A stretch of 51,300 nucleotides of DNA from Prosthecobacter debontii (GCA_945862245.1 CAMAXN010000015.1:1-51300), one strand, 5' to 3'; shown: positions 26,978 to 36,498, counted from the first letter of the stretch. The notes: a model not told the origin generated them from the letters alone. Numbers and translations: made by a program.

Positions 26978-28351
26978 TTATTTCCACTGGGCGAGTTGCT
27001 CGGGGAATGGGCAGGCGTCGCAGCCGGAGAAATCCTCGAGGCAGAAGTCGTGGTAGAGCTGAAGCATCGCCTGCTGGTGGGAGAGGCGGCGGAGAAATGG
27101 TTGTGCATCTTTCTCGGAACCGAAGAGGCGGATGCTGCAGCGCTTGAGCTTTTGGTTGGTGGAGGAATGGCGGAGTTTGTGGTATTCTCGGAAGGTAAAG
27201 CGTCCTTCATGAATCGCAAACGGTATGAGGTGGTTAGCCGAGAGTTCTAGGGCGAGGCTTTTCCCAAACACCGAGATTCCTTGTCCACTGCGCTCCGATG
27301 TGAGGGTGTGGTGGTGCGACCAGAAATCGTGGCGCAGGGTGTGGAGGAAATCGGTGAGCGGTTTCACGGAAAATGGAGCGGCCATGACGAGGCGGCGGTA
27401 TTCCGGCCAGCGCGCAATGAGTGCAGAAAGCCCGCCGACGCGTCGGTGTGGATGGTTCACGGGGCGCTGGCCATACGTTTTCCAAGTAGGTAGGCGGCTG
27501 TCGGGCGGCTCGTGGTTTGGGCGAATTTTCCACCACGTTTCCCATAGACTAGAGAGGTATTCGCGTGTGTCTTCGGGAGCGAGGCGGTGTATGTCGGCGA
27601 CGAGAAAACCCGCAGTGCCGAGCAGGATCGCCTCGGCTTCCGCGACGTTAGAGCGGAGAGAAGCGATCGGGGCGCGTTGGGCGAGGAGTTTCATCGGCAG
27701 CGAGTTTCCGCCATATCCGAGGGTTTCGGCGGTGGCTTGAAAAAGGGCGGTGTCGAAATCGTGAGCCTCCACGGTGCGCAGGAGACGCGCAGCTTTTTGG
27801 GAGGCACGGCGGATCGCGGCCTCGTGCAGCAGGCGCTCGACGGAGAGTTTAGGCATTCGCTTGAGAGGCTCTTGGCAGCGGCCGGGGATGGCGATGGCGG
27901 TTTCGCGCGAGGGCAGGTTCAGAGCGTCAGAAAGCTGCGCGGGGCTGATCACAAGCTCGGGCACTTGACGGTGGTTGTAGGTGCGTATGAAAGTTTCGCG
28001 GGCCGTTGAGCGGAAGGCGACGTGTAGGATAGTGTTGGAAAAGGCGGGGTTGGTGGAGTGGCCGTGCGCTTCCCAATCAGAGGGGCAGGTATCGATCTCG
28101 AGATCGCCGGCGAGAGGGTAGCCGTCGATCTCGATGGCAGCGTGGGCGAAGTCCGGCCCTGCGCCGTGGTTCCACTCACCGAACTGAGTGATGCGTAGTG
28201 CGCGTCCGTCTTTGAGCCGGAAATCACGTCCGAACGCGCCTGAAAACCACAGCGCCTGCAGCTCTAGTTCGGGCGGTAGTTTTGGCGCAGCGACTTCCTC
28301 GAATGCCAGCGGCGGATGCCAAACGCTTTCTAGGAGAAATCCGTAGTTCAT
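26978..28351 (-). CDS. DUF2851 family protein
   Basis: 457 aa, unknown function. The family signature is clear: early FGEWNHGAGPDFAHAAIEID and GDLEIDTCPSDWEAHGH, which contain conserved acidic and His residues reminiscent of a nuclease-like or metal-binding site (inference). The middle is helical. The C terminus has CLEDFSGCDACPFPEQ, possible metal ligands. It lies just upstream of thiS on the same strand. Confidence 0.82.
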   Translation of the reverse strand: MNYGFLLESVWHPPLAFEEVAAPKLPPELELQALWFSGAFGRDFRLKDGRALRITQFGEWNHGAGPDFAHAAIEIDGYPLAGDLEIDTCPSDWEAHGHSTNPAFSNTILHVAFRSTARETFIRTYNHRQVPELVISPAQLSDALNLPSRETAIAIPGRCQEPLKRMPKLSVERLLHEAAIRRASQKAARLLRTVEAHDFDTALFQATAETLGYGGNSLPMKLLAQRAPIASLRSNVAEAEAILLGTAGFLVADIHRLAPEDTREYLSSLWETWWKIRPNHEPPDSRLPTWKTYGQRPVNHPHRRVGGLSALIARWPEYRRLVMAAPFSVKPLTDFLHTLRHDFWSHHHTLTSERSGQGISVFGKSLALELSANHLIPFAIHEGRFTFREYHKLRHSSTNQKLKRCSIRLFGSEKDAQPFLRRLSHQQAMLQLYHDFCLEDFSGCDACPFPEQLAQWK

Positions 28352-28385
28352 TTAAAATTCAAAATTCAACTCTCAACCAAGAAGG
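28352..28385. repeat. AT-rich spacer repeat before the DUF2851 gene
   Basis: A variant of the TTTAAA-type spacer found at four other places in the window: TTTAAAATTCAAAATTCA followed by an ACTCTCAA block. It abuts the start codon of the minus-strand gene. Confidence 0.45.
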
Positions 28386-28387
28386 TG

Positions 28388-29965
28388 CTATGGCTTCGGG
28401 ATTTTGGTGGGATCGGCGACGGGTGGGGGAGGAGGATCAAGGATATCGAGCCAACCGGAAAGGGCTTCGGCGCCGGCGATGTTGTCGTATTCTTCCTTGG
28501 CTTCGCGCAATGCGGCGATGGCGGCGGGATTGTTTGGCGCGGCGCGCTCGATGGCGATGATCTGCATAACTTGACGCAGCTTGTCTTTCTTGTCGGTGTG
28601 GAATTCCTTTGCCTTGCCAAACCAAATGCGGGCGTTGGGCATGTCACCCTGCTCCTTGTATTCCAGTGCGAGGCTTTCGGCGAAATCGCCGGACTTCAGC
28701 TTCTCCGCCGCGTTGGCGATTTTTTTCCTGCGCTCTTCCGTTTCGTCCGGCCATTGTCTCATGGCGGTACGGAGGGCGCGGAAATCCCTGTCTTCAGCGC
28801 GTTTGTCCCCGGTGCCTTGGATGTGCAGGAAAGGGCGGTAAAGCGGATCGCCCAGCACTACGCCCTGCCAGGAAGTGACGGGCATGGAAGCCCAGGCAGC
28901 CTCCGCCAAGCTCCAGCCTTTCAGCAGGCGGTCATGCATGATGTTGAAGTGGTGGGTGAGATGCAGGTAGGGTTCGTAAACATTTCCGACAGTGGCCGCT
29001 GCGCCCCGCACGAGCAGTGGGGCGCACCAGTTTTTGTGCGGATCTGAAAGCTGATCTGCGCTGAAGGAATGCAGGTGTACGGCCACCGCGCCGGGGCGGA
29101 ACATGAAGGTCGGGTTTAGAAATGGACCGCTGACGTTTGCATCATACCAACCGTAGTAGATCGACGCTTCCGTCATGGGGTAGTTTTTTGGCAGGGTGTC
29201 GTTGAAGCGGTCGGTCACCGTTGGGATGCCCATGCTCATGTTTTGCGAGATCACCTCGTTCAGCCACATGTCGCCTTCAGGGAACTTGTTCGCGATGTCC
29301 ACGTAAGCCCTTCCCCACAAGCCGTGATTTTCGGTTTCCACCGCGTCCTTGATCATTTGCTTGCAGGTCGCGTAGGATGGGGCGTCGATCCGAGCGGTGA
29401 GGACAAAAAAGGGGAGATTGGCTTCCGCAAGAAGCTTCTCACTTTCATAAAATGAGTTTTTCAGAACGCCCTTTGTAGGTAATGACTCGATCCCGAATAT
29501 AGCGAGTTCCGAATCCACACATGCTTCATCACGAGGCGAAATGGGATCGTTGAGAGGAGCTTCGATTTTCTCCGGTTTCGTCGGAACAGGCTGGATGCGC
29601 AGAGGCACCCCGCGCATCAAGACGATGGCGCGGATCTTGTTTTCGGTAGGCAGTAGCACACCCTGAGAATCGCGCTGCCGGTTCCACCAGCCGTTTTCAT
29701 CGAATGCTTTCCGCAAGGGGTTTGCGATGGAATCATCGTATTCCGCGCGGGTAATATCTGCCTTAAGGGGCATGGTCAGGCCGAGGACTTGGCCAGCGGG
29801 GATAGCGCGTGCATCCTGATACGCTTCTGCAAGGCTTGCGGAATCCGGGTCTGCCTTATTAAAGAGGACAAGGACTTCGCGGTTTGAAAGCGTCTGCGCG
29901 CCAGCCATAAAGGTGGCGGTGAGCAAAACGGCCATCATACTGGTGAGGGATTGGGTGCTGCGCAT
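28388..29965 (-). CDS. TIGR03790 family secreted protein
   Basis: 525 aa from the ATG at 29965, which begins a signal peptide (MRSTQSLTSMMAVLLTATFM); further in-frame ATGs lie upstream at 29977 and 30046. The family signature starts VLVLFNKADPDSASLAEAYQ, with RAIPAGQVLGLTMP and IRAIVLMRGVPLRIQP. The block FSADQLSDPHKNWCAPLLVRGAAATVGNVYEPYL is typical (residues split here only by reading). Its role is unknown; members are exported and found in Verrucomicrobia, Planctomycetes and some Proteobacteria. The last ~120 residues are helical and Pro-rich at the end (DPPPPPVADP). Confidence 0.83.
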   Translation of the reverse strand: MRSTQSLTSMMAVLLTATFMAGAQTLSNREVLVLFNKADPDSASLAEAYQDARAIPAGQVLGLTMPLKADITRAEYDDSIANPLRKAFDENGWWNRQRDSQGVLLPTENKIRAIVLMRGVPLRIQPVPTKPEKIEAPLNDPISPRDEACVDSELAIFGIESLPTKGVLKNSFYESEKLLAEANLPFFVLTARIDAPSYATCKQMIKDAVETENHGLWGRAYVDIANKFPEGDMWLNEVISQNMSMGIPTVTDRFNDTLPKNYPMTEASIYYGWYDANVSGPFLNPTFMFRPGAVAVHLHSFSADQLSDPHKNWCAPLLVRGAAATVGNVYEPYLHLTHHFNIMHDRLLKGWSLAEAAWASMPVTSWQGVVLGDPLYRPFLHIQGTGDKRAEDRDFRALRTAMRQWPDETEERRKKIANAAEKLKSGDFAESLALEYKEQGDMPNARIWFGKAKEFHTDKKDKLRQVMQIIAIERAAPNNPAAIAALREAKEEYDNIAGAEALSGWLDILDPPPPPVADPTKIPKP

Positions 29966-30099
29966 GGCTCGAAGCATGATTGAGAGAACCAATCTTGCAA
30001 CCCAAAGGAGAATACGCTGATTTCCCAAGCTGTGAAGGAGGCTCAATCTCGGGAGTTAGGTTCTTGTATTCCGGATAAATCACGCTCATTTTCAGTGTA

Positions 30100-30954
30100 G
30101 TGAAAGTAGGAATTTTACTCAACCCGCAGAAGGTAGGGGGATTGAAAATAATGTTGGCCTTGCGGGCGGCATTGGAAGCGCGAGGCTGCGAGTGCATACT
30201 GGAGCAAGAAACGGCGACAATTTCCGGTGAGCAGGGTGGAATTATGGCCAGTGATTTCACCGGACAGGTGGACATCGCGGCGGTGCTCGGCGGCGATGGC
30301 ACAATGTTGCACGCGGTCTCCCGTTTCGGAAAATTCGACAAGCCCGTGGCCGGAATCAATATTGGCACGTTAGGTTTTCTGACCACTTGCAAGGAAACGG
30401 AGATTGACCAATTTGCCGAAGCGCTGGCGGACGGACGTTACACGACGTGTCCTCGGATGCTGCTTGAAGCCACCGTGATATGTACTGATGGATCTACCGT
30501 CATTTACCACGCGCTCAACGAGGTCACCTTGGCTCGTGGCGAAACTGGGCGCCTAGTAGCGCTCAAGGCCATGGTCAACGGCGAGTGGCTGAACCGATAC
30601 CGCGCCGACGGCCTGATCGTTGCCACACCGACCGGCTCGACCGCTTATTCACTCTCCGCCGGTGGCCCGCTCATCGCTCCCCAGGCCTCCGTGATGGTGA
30701 TCACGCCGATCTGCCCGCACAGTCTCAGCCAGCGCTCGCTGGTATTATCTGATGATGTGGAGATCGAAATTTCCCCGGAATGCAGCGATGACGGCCCGAT
30801 GCTGTTTACTGTCGACGGCCGCGACACTACCCGCATCGATCCCAGCGACCGTGTGATTGTGAAAAAGTCCGACCGATCCTTCCATCTGCTGCGGCTCGAA
30901 GGGACGACGTTTTATGAGGCTTTACGGCAGAAGCTCGGCTGGCAGGGCGTGTGA
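30100..30954 (+). CDS. nadK: NAD kinase
   Basis: 284 aa, GTG start at 30100. Phosphorylates NAD to NADP. The GGDGT motif is at 64-68, preceded by AAVLGG; NIGTLGFLT and the conserved NEVTLARG follow; YRADGLIVATPTGSTAYSLS and GGPLIAP complete the family set. Single gene, divergent from the TIGR03790 gene with about 134 bp between the starts. Confidence 0.95.
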   Translation: MKVGILLNPQKVGGLKIMLALRAALEARGCECILEQETATISGEQGGIMASDFTGQVDIAAVLGGDGTMLHAVSRFGKFDKPVAGINIGTLGFLTTCKETEIDQFAEALADGRYTTCPRMLLEATVICTDGSTVIYHALNEVTLARGETGRLVALKAMVNGEWLNRYRADGLIVATPTGSTAYSLSAGGPLIAPQASVMVITPICPHSLSQRSLVLSDDVEIEISPECSDDGPMLFTVDGRDTTRIDPSDRVIVKKSDRSFHLLRLEGTTFYEALRQKLGWQGV

Positions 30955-30971
30955 TTGAAGCGTGGCTGTGA

Positions 30972-31844
30972 CTAGGCAAGGTAAAGAACGCCACCTAGCG
31001 AATCGATAAGCTTTCCACGAAGCACCCGCGCTTCCTCCGCCAGCTTTCGCTGCTCAGTTTCGTATTCTCGGCGGCCTTCGAGTGTTTCTATTTTTAGCGG
31101 CACCACGCCCCAAATGGAGAGGTCGTAAGGGCTGGCACGCATATCGAGATCGCGCAATCGCACGGCAAGGCGGAAGATTTCTAGCAGTAGATATGATCCG
31201 ATCCACGGCATGGATTTCGCGGCCCATTTATAGAGATCCATGTTCGCATGAATGCAGCCGGGTTGTTCGTTTTCGTGGCGGGTATCTAGGGTAGGCTGGA
31301 TGCGGTTCAGGGGGAGCGCCTGCTTTGAGAAAAACCGGAACGCATCGTGATGAGTGCAGGTGATGGGACGTGACTCAACCAGAGAGTCGATTTCTCTCTG
31401 CGCCAAACGTAGCGGGGCGAGCGATGAGTGGCGGATCTCCTCGGCGCGATACACCATCGCCCACTCGTGAAGGCCATGGCAGGCGAAATTCGGGGCATGG
31501 CCTTGGGTGGCCTCCAATAAGCTGTGTATCCAGGAGAGTCGCCCCCGTTCCTTTTCGGAAATCGTTCCCGTATCTAGTTCGCATAGTCCGCGATCGATGT
31601 GGTATCGTTTATTGAGAAATCGGGCAGGCAGAGCCTCGATGCTTTGGAAGCGAAGCGAAACACCGACCTCTGGTTGCCAGCGTTCGAGCAACGCGATGGG
31701 ATAAGGATAGTATGTAAAAATAAAATCCTCGACCGGATGTGCTTCCCCGCGGTCGCGTCGAAACCGAGGTCCCTCGGTGAAGAGACGCGCCTCGGCGAGA
31801 TGGCATTCGCAGATCTCCTGCCATTTATCCCAATCTAAAATCAT
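30972..31844 (-). CDS. Protein of a family often labelled 3-methyladenine DNA glycosylase
   Basis: 290 aa from ATG at 31844 (MILDWDKWQEICECHLAEAR); the upstream ATG at 31901 has no supporting context. Blocks familiar from a conserved uncharacterised family best known in actinobacteria: HPVEDFIFTYYPYPIALLER, HGLHEWAMVYRAEEIRHS, THHDAFRFFSKQALPLNR and EQPGCIHANMDLYKWA. Databases commonly attach the glycosylase name, but I see neither a helix-hairpin-helix nor an AAG-type fold signature. The many conserved His, Glu and Asp residues fit a metal-dependent enzyme (inference). It is convergent with nadK, 18 bp apart. Confidence 0.78.
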   Translation of the reverse strand: MILDWDKWQEICECHLAEARLFTEGPRFRRDRGEAHPVEDFIFTYYPYPIALLERWQPEVGVSLRFQSIEALPARFLNKRYHIDRGLCELDTGTISEKERGRLSWIHSLLEATQGHAPNFACHGLHEWAMVYRAEEIRHSSLAPLRLAQREIDSLVESRPITCTHHDAFRFFSKQALPLNRIQPTLDTRHENEQPGCIHANMDLYKWAAKSMPWIGSYLLLEIFRLAVRLRDLDMRASPYDLSIWGVVPLKIETLEGRREYETEQRKLAEEARVLRGKLIDSLGGVLYLA

Positions 31845-31977
31845 CTTCGCTTTATTTTTCGAATCGCTGCCCACGTGCTGGCAGTAAAGCGGGAAAATCA
31901 CGCGGAAGCAAATTCCGACTTGCTAATCAGTTCCACGCTGAACTAGGTTCTCCTCCCGGTCGCAAGACCCATACAAA

Positions 31978-32054
31978 CGCGGGATGGAGAAGTCAGGTAT
32001 CTCGTCAGGCTCATAACCTGAAGACCGTAGGTTCAAATCCTACTCCCGCAACCA
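31978..32054 (+). tRNA. Initiator tRNA-fMet (CAT)
   Basis: 77 nt with encoded CCA. Acceptor CGCGGGA opposite UCCCGCA leaves a C1-A72 mismatch, the hallmark of bacterial initiator tRNA. Anticodon loop CUCAUAA. The anticodon stem has G30-C40 and G31-C39, but A29-U41 replaces the usual third G-C pair. Confidence 0.95.
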
Positions 32055-32056
32055 AT

Positions 32057-32097
32057 GAAAGCCGTTAAGCCGCAGGGTTTAGCGGCTTTCGCCTTTT
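32057..32097 (+). terminator. Intrinsic terminator of tRNA-fMet
   Basis: A 15-bp stem (two weak or mismatched positions) begins GAAAGCCG at 32057 and closes with CGGCTTTC at 32083-32090 around a GCAG loop, followed by GCCTTTTA. Confidence 0.85.
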
Positions 32098-32219
32098 ATA
32101 GGAAATGATCTACAGACACAGTCTATAAACAGTTTCCACCGCTAGGATGATTTGAGGGATTAAGTAGGGCGTAGCGGTTTGCAAGATCCATCGCCCCACA
32201 GCCCTGACCATCTTTCATA
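32098..32219. other. Short spacer, nothing seen
   Basis: The spacer between the tRNA terminator and the convergent 632-aa gene holds no recognisable feature. Confidence 0.4.
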
Positions 32220-34118
32220 TCACCTTAATTGCTGCGCAGGCAGCAACTCGTTGAGAATGGTTTGAATGCCCTTATCAGCTTGCTCTGAGGGAGGGTGGAT
32301 GGAGCGCGCTTTGAGATACCAAGTGAGTGCGGAGCCAGTTTGTTTCGGGGTGCGGCTCTCGAACTGGCGAGCTTTGTCGAGCGCCAGAGTGAAATCGGCG
32401 ACTTTCGGTGCGAGCAGCTCGAGTTCGCGGCCGAGTCTCGGATCGTCGGGGAAGCGTTCGCGTATTTCAGCGAGTTGCTCCCATGCGCCGTAGTTCTGCC
32501 CCATGCGGGAGAACTCAGACGCCTTGCCGATGGATTCCTCGATCTCCTTAAGGTTTTCCATGATCTGTTTGAAAGCATCCTCACGGGTCGCGTCGCCCTG
32601 AATGGCTGGGGCAAATTCGTATTGCCGTTTTGCGATCTCGCGGTAGTTGCCCTCGGAGAGCAAGCGGTCGAAGTCGTTACGGGCGGTGACGATACCGCCA
32701 GAGTTGGCTACGAGATCTCGGAATTCTTGGAGCTTCGGATTGGTTGGCCAGATTTCGGTGGAGGCCTTAATTTTTTCTGCCGCTTTGTCGGAATCCCTCG
32801 CGAGAAGGTGAGCCTTGGCTTCCTCGATGGCGAGGTCGGATGCGAGGGTGTAGGCGGCAATGGCGGAATCGACTTTCGATGAGGGGAAATCCTTGGCGAC
32901 GGTCTTCAGACGGCTGGTGATCTCCTTGCCTTTTACGTAATCTCTGGCTTGGAGGGTGCCATAGAGTTCATGGAGATCGCGCACGTATGCGGCGATGCGA
33001 AGTTTCTTATCCATCGGGAGTGTCGCGACGGGGGCGAGGTATTCGCCGATCGCGTAAGCCTCCATGAGTCGCTGGGAGGCGGAATGGAGTTCGTCGCGAG
33101 AAAGCATAAGATCGAAGGCCTCTATGTATTTGGAAACCTCGCGGATAGCCTCGTTGGAGAGGGAGTCGAGCGAGGCGACGGTAGGGGAAATGCCAAGTGA
33201 CTCAGAAAAAAGCTTGGAGATATCGGAATTCTTGTCGACTCGGAGGGTGGCGTCGCCATCTTTCCATAACTGGTTGTAAAAACGCGCTGCCATTAGCACG
33301 TGCTCGTAGCGGCGCTGGACGAACCATTGAACCATCGTGACTTGGTATTGCGCCTTGGTGCGGATGGTCTGCGCCTCGGTCTGGATGTTGTTAATTTTTT
33401 TCAATCCCTCGATCTCGCTGATGCGGCGCAGTGTATCCTGATATTTTAGGGAATTTGTGCCTGCACCGGGGTTAGAGGCGGGAGCGTTTTTTGCGGCCTG
33501 TTCGCCGCCAATATTGCCACCTACGATAGGTCTTCCATCGTCAAAAGACTTGTCACGGTCGTTACGTGCGTCCCAATCTGCCTGCGCCATGATCGCCTTT
33601 TTTTCGGTGTCCATGGATTTATTGAGTTCAGTGAGATCTGACGAGTTATTCTTGGCGAGCATGGCCATGTAGATGGACTCAGCGAGGGACATGCAGAGGT
33701 TCGCGTCGCCGGGATACGAAGAGGCGGCAGGCAGGAGCTTGAAGCCAGTGTAGAGGTTAGGGCCACCGCTGCGAAAAGGGGAGATGGCTGCAAGGATATC
33801 CGCCACATTTTTTCGATATTCAGCAGCATCTGCATCGGCTTCCTGTGGTTGGCTTAGGTATTTCTCGAAACGAGCCTTAAGTATCCGGTTGTCACCCAGC
33901 GGAATGGCGACGCCTCCGACGGTGATCGTCTCCGCCGAGGGATCGAGCATCGGAATTTCCTGCCCAAGAGGTGAAGCGGCGGCGGGTTTCGCCGGCGGCG
34001 GGCTGTTGTCGGTTGGGATGGCAGGGGAGGGCGTACCTCCATTAGCTGGCGGGGTGTAAACCTGAGAGTAGGTCGATGAAGTAAGGCAAAGAATGAGGAA
34101 TAATATTGGCGCTTTCAT
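32220..34118 (-). CDS. Large secreted helical (TPR-like) protein, unknown
   Basis: 632 aa with signal peptide MKAPILFLILCLTSSTYS, then a Pro-rich segment (about 20-55). The rest is nearly all alpha-helical with repeated motifs such as ARDSDKAAEKIKASTEIWPT and NYGAWEQLAEIRERFPDDPR that look like degenerate tetratricopeptide units. A Gly/Asn-rich linker is near 190-215. I do not recognise a family. It follows a small membrane-anchored protein by 35 bp and an ABCG-like transporter before that, so the three may work at the envelope together. Confidence 0.75.
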   Translation of the reverse strand: MKAPILFLILCLTSSTYSQVYTPPANGGTPSPAIPTDNSPPPAKPAAASPLGQEIPMLDPSAETITVGGVAIPLGDNRILKARFEKYLSQPQEADADAAEYRKNVADILAAISPFRSGGPNLYTGFKLLPAASSYPGDANLCMSLAESIYMAMLAKNNSSDLTELNKSMDTEKKAIMAQADWDARNDRDKSFDDGRPIVGGNIGGEQAAKNAPASNPGAGTNSLKYQDTLRRISEIEGLKKINNIQTEAQTIRTKAQYQVTMVQWFVQRRYEHVLMAARFYNQLWKDGDATLRVDKNSDISKLFSESLGISPTVASLDSLSNEAIREVSKYIEAFDLMLSRDELHSASQRLMEAYAIGEYLAPVATLPMDKKLRIAAYVRDLHELYGTLQARDYVKGKEITSRLKTVAKDFPSSKVDSAIAAYTLASDLAIEEAKAHLLARDSDKAAEKIKASTEIWPTNPKLQEFRDLVANSGGIVTARNDFDRLLSEGNYREIAKRQYEFAPAIQGDATREDAFKQIMENLKEIEESIGKASEFSRMGQNYGAWEQLAEIRERFPDDPRLGRELELLAPKVADFTLALDKARQFESRTPKQTGSALTWYLKARSIHPPSEQADKGIQTILNELLPAQQLR

Positions 34119-34153
34119 CTTCGTATTCTCGGTTGTTTTGGTGGGAGAGTATT

Positions 34154-34558
34154 TCAGAGGCGGTTGATCTCAGTTGCTACGGGGATACCACCTTGTTCGA
34201 ATCGGACTATGATGGTGTAACGTTGCTCGCGCTCGATGTTCAGTTTGTTGAATTTGGATGGGATGACTACCGGCACGATTTCCTCACCCGAAACGGCATT
34301 AATTCGGACACTTACGACCGACGAGGTATTCCCGTCGCGGAAGAATCGTTCGTCGATCTTCCCTGCGATCAGGTATTCGTTGTTGCGGAGACTATTACCG
34401 TTGTCGAGCAGATCCTGTACGACAAGTGGGTTCAAGTTGGTGAAGGATTTCGGTTTCTTAGAGATAAGGAATTTTCCTCCGAAAATCAAGGCAGCTACAG
34501 CCACGATGATGCCGGTGATGAGAAAAGGATTGTTGCTGGAGCTAGCGCGACGGGCCAT
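34154..34558 (-). CDS. Small membrane-anchored protein, unknown
   Basis: 134 aa: a short basic N terminus (MARRASSSNN), one membrane helix (FLITGIIVAVAALIFGG), then a periplasmic or cytoplasmic beta-rich domain with DGNTSSVVSVRINAVSGEEI and REQRYTIIVRFEQGG. The pattern suggests a small beta-barrel domain. The family is not recognised. It sits between an ABCG-like transporter and a large secreted protein on the same strand. Confidence 0.7.
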   Translation of the reverse strand: MARRASSSNNPFLITGIIVAVAALIFGGKFLISKKPKSFTNLNPLVVQDLLDNGNSLRNNEYLIAGKIDERFFRDGNTSSVVSVRINAVSGEEIVPVVIPSKFNKLNIEREQRYTIIVRFEQGGIPVATEINRL

Positions 34559-34563
34559 TGTGA

Positions 34564-34600
34564 TAAATTTTAAACTTTAAACTCTAAATTTCAATGAAGA
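34564..34600. repeat. AT-rich spacer repeat before the 134-aa gene
   Basis: Reads AATTTTAAACTTTAAACTCT on the plus strand, then AAATTTCAA. It abuts the start codon of the minus-strand gene at 34558 and resembles the copies at 43344, 45638 and 48741. Confidence 0.55.
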
Positions 34601-34647
34601 TAGGGTTTGTGTGGTTAATGATAAGTTATGAATCTGGAATTGGAAGG

Positions 34648-36408
34648 TTATTCCCATTGAGGGCGGCGTGTGCCGATCCAAGCGAGGGTGAGGGTGACGG
34701 CGATGTGTATTGCAAGGGTCAACATGCAGACCTCTTGGGTGGATAACGTGGTGTCGATGACGGATTTGACCGCACCATGCACTCGGGATTGGAGTGCCTC
34801 GACGGAACCGGACCATGCCCAGTAGGCGGATATGAAGGGGCGGGTGAAGGCCTCGATGTGTTCCGGCAGCGCGAGCACGGCGCCTGAAAGGGGAAGCTGG
34901 AAGCCGACGAGATAGATGGATAGCAGGGATGCCTGCTCGGCCGTGCGCATGAGTGCGGAGATGGCGAGGCAAACCGAGGTCATGGCCGCATTTATCAGTA
35001 GGAGAAAAATGACATGTTGTACGAATTCACCGCGAAAAGCTCCGAACAGATTGACGAAAAAGGCCATCCATAGCGACTGGGCGATTACTAGACAGGAGAG
35101 AAATGCGACTTTCGACAACAGGTAGGCGGATGGTCGCAAGCCTCCGAATTTTTCTTTCTCATAGATGGGGCGCTCGCCTGCAATTTCGCGCGCGGAGTTA
35201 TTGGAACCCATCAGCGCCAGCAGCACGACTTGGAACATGATGATGCCGGAGATCGCAGAACCGACCTTCGCCTGGTCTGCGCGGACGGATTGCTGCTCCT
35301 GAATCTCGGCGGCCATATTATCCTGCCGGACATCGGAATAGCTGCGAAGTGTGCCGTCGGCCTTTTCGCTGAAGAGTGTGACGAGGGCTGGGAAGCAGAT
35401 AAGAATTGCGAGTTGCAGCAAGACTTGGCCGCGGTCGCGAAAAAAGATGCGCCAACGCCGTGAAAGCAGGGTCGAGAACTGGCTAAAAAATCCGGGCAGG
35501 CGATTTTCTTGTGTTGCGGGGCTTTCAGCGCCCCCCCCGTCGTCAGGATTCGGTGCCTGAATGGGACGATCAAGCATCAGATCACCGGAAGCGATATGCC
35601 GCTCGCGAGTCTTCTCAAGCATTTCGTAGTAGGAGACACTATGCTTCGTCCACGAAGTCTGCCAACGCTCAGAGGGTTGAGCGGTAAGGCGTGGGTAGAT
35701 TTCCTCAGTGTCCTTTACGGAAAAGTAGTGGTTCAGGCGCTCCGGCGGTCCATGGAAAACCACGCGCCCCTCATGCAGGACGAGGATTGAGTCGTAAAGT
35801 TCGAGGTGAGCGAGGGAGTGGGTTACGGAGAGGACGATGCGCCCTTCTTTGCGGGAAATGTCGTGGAGGAGTCGGACGATCTCGCGCTCCGAACGCGGGT
35901 CGAGTCCGGAGGTCACCTCGTCGCAAAGCAGGATTTTCGGATCGGAAACGAGTTCCATGGCGAGTCCGAGTCGGCGCTTCTGCCCACCGGAAAGAACCCT
36001 TACGGTGCGGTCGCTGATCGCATCAAGGCCGGTTTCCTCCAACACGCGGTCGATGCGGTGGTCGAGCTCGGCGGTATCGCGGGTTTTTACGCGAAGGCGA
36101 GTGGCGGCCTCTACGGATTCATCGACAGTGAGCGGGTCATAGGCGATGGAGAATTGGGGCACGTAACCAATTTCTGAAGGGGAGAAATCACCGTCCTCTG
36201 AGAGGTTGCGGCCTTCCCAGAAAAGTGCGCCGTCGGATTCGGGGTTCAGCCCAGCAATGGTTTTTAGTAGGGTTGTTTTGCCGCAGCCGGAGGGTCCGAC
36301 GATGGCCATGAAGTGGCCTTTCGGCACCTGTATGGTGACGCGATCGACGAGGTTCATGTCCTCGCCGTCTTTCTTTATCGTGAAACAAACGTCTTTTAGC
36401 TCAAGCAC
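34648..36408 (-). CDS. ABC transporter, ABCG-like (ATPase fused to ABC-2 permease)
   Basis: 586 aa half-transporter. The nucleotide-binding domain comes first: Walker A GPSGCGKTT (38-46), signature VLSGGQKRRLGLAMEL, Walker B ILLCDEVTSGLD, switch His in LSVTHSLAHLE. A charged linker (about 235-310) follows, then an ABC-2-type membrane domain with about six helices from residue 330. In eukaryotes ABCG proteins export lipids and drugs. In bacteria the substrates of this arrangement are largely unknown. It leads the run with the 134- and 632-aa envelope proteins, which might be its partners (inference). Confidence 0.88.
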   Translation of the reverse strand: MLELKDVCFTIKKDGEDMNLVDRVTIQVPKGHFMAIVGPSGCGKTTLLKTIAGLNPESDGALFWEGRNLSEDGDFSPSEIGYVPQFSIAYDPLTVDESVEAATRLRVKTRDTAELDHRIDRVLEETGLDAISDRTVRVLSGGQKRRLGLAMELVSDPKILLCDEVTSGLDPRSEREIVRLLHDISRKEGRIVLSVTHSLAHLELYDSILVLHEGRVVFHGPPERLNHYFSVKDTEEIYPRLTAQPSERWQTSWTKHSVSYYEMLEKTRERHIASGDLMLDRPIQAPNPDDGGGAESPATQENRLPGFFSQFSTLLSRRWRIFFRDRGQVLLQLAILICFPALVTLFSEKADGTLRSYSDVRQDNMAAEIQEQQSVRADQAKVGSAISGIIMFQVVLLALMGSNNSAREIAGERPIYEKEKFGGLRPSAYLLSKVAFLSCLVIAQSLWMAFFVNLFGAFRGEFVQHVIFLLLINAAMTSVCLAISALMRTAEQASLLSIYLVGFQLPLSGAVLALPEHIEAFTRPFISAYWAWSGSVEALQSRVHGAVKSVIDTTLSTQEVCMLTLAIHIAVTLTLAWIGTRRPQWE

Positions 36409-36498
36409 AGGTATAGGAACTGAGTGTTGACTACGCGGGATATCCTGTCGGTTTATCGTTTATTTATCTGACTTTCTGAAAAAAAATCAGGGAGCCCT

